A DNA stretch of 64,000 nt from an uncultured Clostridia bacterium (GTDB lineage Bacteria; Bacillota; Clostridia; TANB77; CAG-508), in NCBI GenBank assembly GCA_947385375.1, contig CANDKR010000002.1, positions 62,001 through 126,000 of the forward strand. The letters are read 5' to 3'. Below the pieces are notes generated by a model that worked only from the letters and a program-made list of their open reading frames with translations, was not told the DNA's origin and did not search any database. A program made the position numbers and the translations under genes. Below, one piece after another: positions 57,601 through 64,000 of the stretch (position 1 is the first letter of the stretch; the number at the start of each line of letters is the position of its first letter).

Positions 57601-57625
57601 TTTGTAATTTTCCTTGAAAATATAA

Positions 57626-58909
<1,284 letters not shown>

Positions 58910-58929
58910 TTTGAAATAAAATTGTAAAA

Positions 58930-58960
58930 AATAGGAGTATGATAAATACTTCTATTTTTT
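58930..58960 (+). terminator. Rho-independent terminator after purA
   Basis: AATAGGAGTAT pairs with ATACTTCTATT and is followed by TTTTT. Confidence 0.8.
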
Positions 58961-59050
58961 TATTTAAAAATATTGAAAAAAATGGAGAAATGAAATATAA
59001 TGTGCGTGGATGTACAAAAGAAATTTAAAATAAAAAAGGAAGATTTTTAA

Positions 59051-60131
59051 GTGGGTAAACATAGTAAAACTAAAATTCAATTATTTAAGTCTAGAAAATC
59101 GTTTATTATGATGACTATTGTGCTTATAATAATACTTTTTTTAGGCGTAATGTCAGGAACATATATTTATAGAGCAAATGGAAATATACAAAATGCAGCT
59201 TTAGATATGATGGCAGATATTATAGGAACAGATGAGCCAATATCAGTACTTATTTTAGGTGTTAGTGAAGATATAGATACAGCTTTGACAGATACCATGA
59301 TGCTTGCTAGCTATAATCCTAAAACACAAAATGCTTTTGTCATTTCAATACCTAGAGATACTTATATTGGTAAAAATAAGGCTAAAGCAAACGGCTTTGA
59401 TAAAATAAACGCACTATATTCAATAAATCCTAAAAAGACAGTTTCAGCAGTAGAGAGCTTAACTGGAATAAAAATAGATAATTATGTAGTTGTAAAAAAC
59501 TCAGTCTTAGTAGATTTAGTTGATGCAATAGGCGGAGTTGAGTTTGATGTTCCTATAAATATGAAATATGATGATGATACACAAGATTTGCATATTGACT
59601 TAAAAAAAGGTGTTCAAATTTTAAGTGGAGACCAAGCAGAACAGCTTGTTAGATTTAGACATTCAAACCCAGATGCAAATGGTAAAATGACAACATATCC
59701 AAGTTCTTATGGAGCAGACGACTATGGAAGAATGAGAACTCAAAGAGAGTTTATGAAAGCAACAGCGACTCAGCTTGCAAGCTGGAAAAATGTAGGAAAA
59801 TTAAAAGATATAACAGAAGCTGTTTTTAATAATCTTGAAACAGATATGAGACTTACACAAATAATTAGCTATATACCAAGTATGCTAAAGCTTAATACTG
59901 AAACTTTGAGAATGGAGCAATTACCTCGGTGTTTCAGATCAAATAAATGAAATATGGTTTTATTTGGCTAATACAGATGATACTTGTGAGCTTGTAAATG
60001 AACTTATGCTTAGCTTACAATTAGATGAAGCAGAACTTGCTAAAATGTATACACCAATAAAAGATATGCCTATTGTGGCGGATAACAAAGAAATTGCAGG
60101 AACTGCAAATAATAAAAATGAAGTAAAATAA
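59051..60131 (+). CDS. LytR-CpsA-Psr (LCP) family protein, read through a +1 frameshift
   Basis: LCP proteins transfer teichoic acid or capsule glycopolymers from lipid carriers to peptidoglycan outside the membrane. One N-terminal helix (about 17-40) precedes the LCP domain with LILGVSEDIDTALTDTMMLA, SIPRDTYIG, GFDKINALYS, LVDAIGGVEFDVP and LVRFRHSNPD...DDYGRMRTQREFM. Frame 0 meets CGG at 59927 and stops seven codons on. Skipping C gives EQLPGVSDQINEIWF and a 359-residue protein whose last 67 residues match the family's usual tail. GTG start with AAAAGGAAG upstream. Confidence 0.9.
59924..59930 (+). other. +1 frameshift site CCT-CGG-T in the LCP gene
   Basis: Skipping C gives Leu-Pro-Gly-Val. 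Frame 0 ends at TGA 59948-59950. Confidence 0.8.
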
Positions 60132-60140
60132 TAGATATTA

Positions 60141-60170
60141 GAGCTTAAGATTTTCTTAAGCTCAATTTTT
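60141..60170 (+). terminator. Rho-independent terminator
   Basis: GAGCTTAAGA/TCTTAAGCTC and a run of T. Confidence 0.88.
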
Positions 60171-60197
60171 TGTCACTTACTTGTCACTTTATATAAT
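60170..60197 (+). promoter_or_regulatory. Probable promoter of the ABC/two-component unit
   Basis: TTGTCA, 16 bases, TATAAT, just past the terminator. Confidence 0.55.
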
Positions 60198-60236
60198 TTA
60201 TAATAAACTTGTAAATGAAATTTAAGGAGAAAGTTT

Positions 60237-60908
60237 ATGGAAATTTTAAGAGTAGAAAATTTAACAAAGATTTATGGTAAAGACCAGACTAAAGTTGTAG
60301 CTTTAGATAATGTTTCTTTTACTATAAACAAAGGCGAATTTGTAGCCATAGTAGGTGCAAGTGGTAGTGGAAAATCAACACTTCTTCATATAATGGGTGG
60401 AGTTGATAGACCAACTAGTGGAAAAGTTTTTATTGACGGGAAAGACATATACAAGTTTAATGATGATGAACTTGCAATCTTTAGAAGAAGGCAAGTAGGA
60501 CTTATATATCAATTCTATAATTTAATACCAATTTTAAACGTAGAAGAAAATATCACACTTCCTTTTGATTTAGATAATCGTAGTGTAAAAAAGGAAAATT
60601 TAGATAAGTTAATCAAATCTTTAGGTTTAGAAGGCAGAAAAAATCATTTGCCAAATGAGTTATCAGGTGGTCAGCAGCAAAGAACTTCAATAGGTAGAGC
60701 TTTAATTACAAATCCAGCAATTATTTTAGCCGATGAACCTACAGGAAACTTAGATTCAAAAGCAAGTGATGAAATTGTGGAATTACTTAAAAAATCAAAC
60801 AGAGAATATAATCAGACAATAATTATGATAACACACAACTTAGAAATTGCTAAAAATGCTGACAGGATTATTAAAATCGAAGATGGAAAAATTGCTAAGG
60901 GGGTCTAG
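60237..60908 (+). CDS. ABC ATP-binding protein (MacB/BceA/LolD type)
   Basis: The 223-residue ATPase has Walker A GASGSGKST, YQFYNLIPILNVEENI, the signature NELSGGQQQRTSIGRAL and Walker B ILADEPTGNLDS, the exact pattern of the MacB/LolD/BceA group. It works with the FtsX-type permease three bases downstream and is followed by a response regulator. This is typical of antimicrobial-peptide sensing and detoxification modules. Confidence 0.92.
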   Translation: MEILRVENLTKIYGKDQTKVVALDNVSFTINKGEFVAIVGASGSGKSTLLHIMGGVDRPTSGKVFIDGKDIYKFNDDELAIFRRRQVGLIYQFYNLIPILNVEENITLPFDLDNRSVKKENLDKLIKSLGLEGRKNHLPNELSGGQQQRTSIGRALITNPAIILADEPTGNLDSKASDEIVELLKKSNREYNQTIIMITHNLEIAKNADRIIKIEDGKIAKGV

Positions 60909-60911
60909 AAT

Positions 60912-63458
60912 ATGAATGTTCTTAGTAAATTATCTATTAAAAATTTGATGTTAAATAAGAAAAGAACTATTAGTACTATAATAGGTATTATACTTTCAGT
61001 AGCTTTAATCTGTGGTGTTGCAACTTTATCTACAAGTATGCAAGAAACTTTAATTCAAAATGCGATAAATGAATATGGATATTATCACTTGAAGATAGCA
61101 GATGTTCAAAAAAGTGATATAGAAGTTTTTGAGAATAATCGAGATATAGACAATGTTTTGAAAATTGGAAGAGTAGGAGATGCTGTTATAAATAACGATA
61201 ATAGTGATAGTATTACATTTTTTAGAATTTTCTCAATGTCAGAACAAAATTTTAATGAGTTAAAGCTTAGCCTTGCTGAGGGACGATTTCCTGCTAATGA
61301 AAATGAAATAGTAATAAATAAAAATATTGTTACTAATGCAGCTATTGATTTAAAAATTGGAGATACAGTCGAATTTAATTTAGGTGAGATAGATTTTACA
61401 GAAGAAGGTGAAATGGTAATTTCTTCTTCTGAAATAAAAAGTTATAAAATCGTTGGAATAATAAATAGACCTAACAGAAGCTTTGAAAGTTATGATGCCC
61501 CATATACTGTGATAACTAGTGATTTTGATACAAAAGAAAATGATGTGTATATTACTTTAAAAAATCCAAAAGAATATAAGAGTTCTATTCCTGAAATACT
61601 AGGTGGCAAGGATTATGAAGATATAAATGAAAATAGATCTCAAATGAAATATCCGGATTTTGAAATAAATAGAGAATTATTGAGATGGGAGCAATTTGCT
61701 TTTTCAGACTCAACAGTAACTATGCTATATTCAGTTGTTGGAATTGTACTATTTGTAATTATCTTTACTAGTGTATTTTGTATAAGAAATTCTTTTGCAA
61801 TTGCTACTACAGAGAAAATAAAAATGTATGGAATGCTTGCATCTGTTGGAGCAACTAAAAAACAGATTAGACATAATGTAATTTTTGAGAGTATGATTTT
61901 AGGAATTATTGGAATACCTTTAGGGATTTTATCAGGTATATTCGCAATATTTGTATTACTTAAAATAGTAAATGGTTTAATCGGTGGTTATGTACTTGCT
62001 TATGTTGAAGGGATAATCTTTAAAGTTACACTTACACCAATAATAATTTCAGTAGTTTTAGGAGTAATTACAATATACTTATCTGCAATTTCTTCTGCCA
62101 GAAAAGCTTCTAAAGTTAGCCCAATAGATAACTTAAGAGGAAGCCAAGAAATTCATCTAAAAGGCAAAAAACTAAAAACTCCAAAGATTATTTCAAAAAC
62201 TTTTAAAACAGGTGGAGTGCTTGCATATAAAAACCTAAAGAGAAGTAAGAGAAAATATAGAACAACAGTAATGTCTATTGCAGTCAGTATCTTTATATTT
62301 ATAACCTTAAATGCCTTTATTACAAATGCTTTTGAATTGTCAGGTGGCTATTATGAAACTTATGATTATAATTTTTGGGTGCAAGGATTTGATAGGGATG
62401 AAGCTAGAGAAGATTTAGTCGAAGAAATAGTAAAACTTGACAATATAGACGAATATTATATTACTTATAATGGTAATTATTTAGAAGTTAGTGATGAGTC
62501 TAAAGTAAATAATGAAGATGGCGTAGGAATGATAGATGAAGAAACTTATGATGAAGAAAAGGAAGAGTTTGTTAAGACAGGGAAGAGATATTGTGGTACA
62601 ACAATAGTTGGACTTGATGATGAAACTTTTAAGAAATATACTAACAAAATTGGCGCAAATTACGATAAGATAAAGGATAAAGCTATTTTATGCGATACTT
62701 ATAGTTATTATGATTCAAATACTGAAAAAATGAAAAATTTAAGAAGATATTATGTTCAGGAAAATGATTCTATACAGGGTGAAATACATTCTAGACTTGA
62801 ATATGTAAAAGCAGAATTTAAAATTGGTAAAATCACAGATATTAAACCTTATGGTTTTGAAAGTTATGATATGCCAGGTGGTTTCTTAGTATTAAATGAG
62901 AAATATACTAAGGATATAGAACTTAATATAAATAGAGTTTTAATTCAGTCTGAAAACACAGAACAGCTAGAAAAAGATGTAAAAGCAGTAGATTATGATT
63001 TGTTTGTAAGAAATTATGAGGCAGAAGCAAGAGAACAAAATGGAATGGTTATGGTAGTAAGTATTTTCTTATATGGATTTATCTCAGTAATCACATTAAT
63101 TGGTGTAACCAATATATTTAATACAATAACTTCAAATATGGAACTTAGACAAAAGGAATTTGCTATGCTAAAAAGTATTGGTATGACTAAGAAAGAATTT
63201 AATAATATGATTAACTTAGAAACTCTATTTTATGGAACAAAAGCATGGATATATGGAACAATACTAGGTTTAATTGGTACCTTTGCTTTATATACGGCTT
63301 TTGATGTAAAAATGGAACAAGAAATGTATATACCAGTTATACCAATTATAATTTCTGCAATATTTGTTTTCATGTTTATATTTATCATAATGAGATATTC
63401 AATAGCTAAAATTAATAAACAAAATACTATTGAAACAATAAGGAAAGAAAATATTTAA
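60912..63458 (+). CDS. FtsX-domain ABC permease, ten-helix BceB-like
   Basis: The 848-residue protein has an N-terminal helix (about 20-40), a large extracytoplasmic domain, three helices about 275-400 (FtsX domain 1), a second anchored helix near 455-475, another extracytoplasmic domain and three C-terminal helices (about 710-840, FtsX domain 2). The repeats MYGMLASVGATKKQIRHN and FAMLKSIGMTKKEFNNM mark the two FtsX halves. It probably removes or senses envelope-active peptides with the ATPase upstream. Confidence 0.85.
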   Translation: MNVLSKLSIKNLMLNKKRTISTIIGIILSVALICGVATLSTSMQETLIQNAINEYGYYHLKIADVQKSDIEVFENNRDIDNVLKIGRVGDAVINNDNSDSITFFRIFSMSEQNFNELKLSLAEGRFPANENEIVINKNIVTNAAIDLKIGDTVEFNLGEIDFTEEGEMVISSSEIKSYKIVGIINRPNRSFESYDAPYTVITSDFDTKENDVYITLKNPKEYKSSIPEILGGKDYEDINENRSQMKYPDFEINRELLRWEQFAFSDSTVTMLYSVVGIVLFVIIFTSVFCIRNSFAIATTEKIKMYGMLASVGATKKQIRHNVIFESMILGIIGIPLGILSGIFAIFVLLKIVNGLIGGYVLAYVEGIIFKVTLTPIIISVVLGVITIYLSAISSARKASKVSPIDNLRGSQEIHLKGKKLKTPKIISKTFKTGGVLAYKNLKRSKRKYRTTVMSIAVSIFIFITLNAFITNAFELSGGYYETYDYNFWVQGFDRDEAREDLVEEIVKLDNIDEYYITYNGNYLEVSDESKVNNEDGVGMIDEETYDEEKEEFVKTGKRYCGTTIVGLDDETFKKYTNKIGANYDKIKDKAILCDTYSYYDSNTEKMKNLRRYYVQENDSIQGEIHSRLEYVKAEFKIGKITDIKPYGFESYDMPGGFLVLNEKYTKDIELNINRVLIQSENTEQLEKDVKAVDYDLFVRNYEAEAREQNGMVMVVSIFLYGFISVITLIGVTNIFNTITSNMELRQKEFAMLKSIGMTKKEFNNMINLETLFYGTKAWIYGTILGLIGTFALYTAFDVKMEQEMYIPVIPIIISAIFVFMFIFIIMRYSIAKINKQNTIETIRKENI

Positions 63459-63517
63459 GCTTTGGGGAGGTAGACACCTCCCTTAAATTATTATATAATC
63501 TTTTAAGGAGGTAAGTA

Positions 63518-64000
63518 ATGAAAGTTTTATTAATAGAAGATGATGAAATAATTGCAAAAGGTCTAAAATATTCTTTTGAGCAAAATGGCTATGACATAAT
63601 TTGTAAAACTACTAAAAAAGATGCTAGTTGGTTTTTACAAACTGATACAGCAGATTTTGTGATTTTAGATATAAACTTACCAGATGGAAATGGTTTTGAA
63701 TTATATAAAGAAAATGTAAAAGACTTGAACTTGCCGACTATATTTCTAACAGCAAGAGATGATGAAAATGATATTGTGAAAGGATTAGAGCTTGGCGCAG
63801 ATGACTACCTTACAAAACCTTTTTCAACAAAAGAATTAATGGCAAGAATTAAGAAAATTATGCTACGCGAAAATAAAAATGTTTGTATAGATGTTGCGGA
63901 TATAAGTTTTAATACTGATAAGCTGGAAGTATATAAAGGCAAGAAAAGATTAGAATTAACAAGTTTAGAGATTAAGATTTTACAATTATTATTTAATAAT
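63518..64000 (+). CDS. OmpR-family response regulator (partial, cut by window end)
   Basis: The first 161 residues are present. The receiver domain has EDDE near the start, the phospho-acceptor Asp in VILDINLPDG, the switch Thr in FLTARDD and Lys in DDYLTKPFS. The start of a winged-helix effector domain follows (LELTSLEIKILQLLF). AAGGAGG precedes ATG 63518. A sensor kinase gene is expected beyond the window. It probably controls the adjacent ABC genes. Confidence 0.93.
   Translation, partial: MKVLLIEDDEIIAKGLKYSFEQNGYDIICKTTKKDASWFLQTDTADFVILDINLPDGNGFELYKENVKDLNLPTIFLTARDDENDIVKGLELGADDYLTKPFSTKELMARIKKIMLRENKNVCIDVADISFNTDKLEVYKGKKRLELTSLEIKILQLLFNN

Overview
The window is AT-rich, gene-dense, mostly co-directional (+ strand) chromosome of a low-GC Gram-positive bacterium, most likely an uncultured gut-type Clostridia. 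The evidence is strong AGGAGG-type ribosome binding sites, sigma-A promoters with 17-base spacers, a threonine T-box, BlaI-type operators, an anaerobe-style gene set and the sporulation hydrolase SpoIIP. I cannot name the species.

Layout: 1-2450 nth, a DUF5662-like gene and galE; 2450-5160 rpsO and pnp; 5177-10460 a giant membrane glycosyltransferase/alpha-L-rhamnosidase and a GT2 glycosyltransferase; 10604-15797 a pilin-like protein, murB, yvcK and a glycogen debranching enzyme; 15800-20442 a 6S-like RNA, ruvC, birA, an ABC exporter and an ATP-grasp protein; 20446-24971 purD-purN-purF and spoIIP; 25041-26573 an unknown membrane protein on the minus strand; 26689-33512 T-box/thrS, an unknown coiled-coil protein, deoB and a pseudouridine synthase; 33691-37801 guaB, guaA and ymdB; 37924-43891 clpP-clpX, an unknown protein and a blaI/blaR1 operon; 43957-45470 a small compositionally foreign island and a tRNA-Leu with a duplicated 3' end; 45555-49542 accessory genes including an ECF-sigma-like pair; 49644-58909 envelope genes, trmB, a Gld-type ABC system, a ZIP transporter, a 37-codon gene and purA; 59051-64000 an LCP protein, a MacB/BceAB-like ABC system and a response regulator cut by the window edge.

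The outstanding signal is translational. Eight conserved genes (galE, the GT/rhamnosidase gene, yvcK twice, the debranching enzyme gene, birA, purF, spoIIP and the LCP gene) are each broken by one extra C in exactly the same setting. An in-frame CGG codon follows a CCA, CCT or GCC codon, and skipping the C of CGG restores the reading frame with a glycine codon (GGA or GGT). This makes Pro-Gly eight times and Ala-Gly once. By my scan, CGG is never used as an ordinary in-frame codon in any other native gene of the window. It is in frame only in two genes of the foreign-looking island at 43957-44832. This looks like programmed or obligatory +1 frameshifting (or four-base decoding of CGGW as glycine) at an otherwise unassigned CGG codon. 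A sequencing artefact at CCWGG sites is the main competing explanation, and several features of the pattern argue against it.

Other notable items are a 122-bp interspersed element present twice with compensatory changes in its terminal inverted repeats, a 99-bp direct repeat that duplicates the 3' end of tRNA-Leu, and a short transcription unit encoding 37 residues in front of purA.
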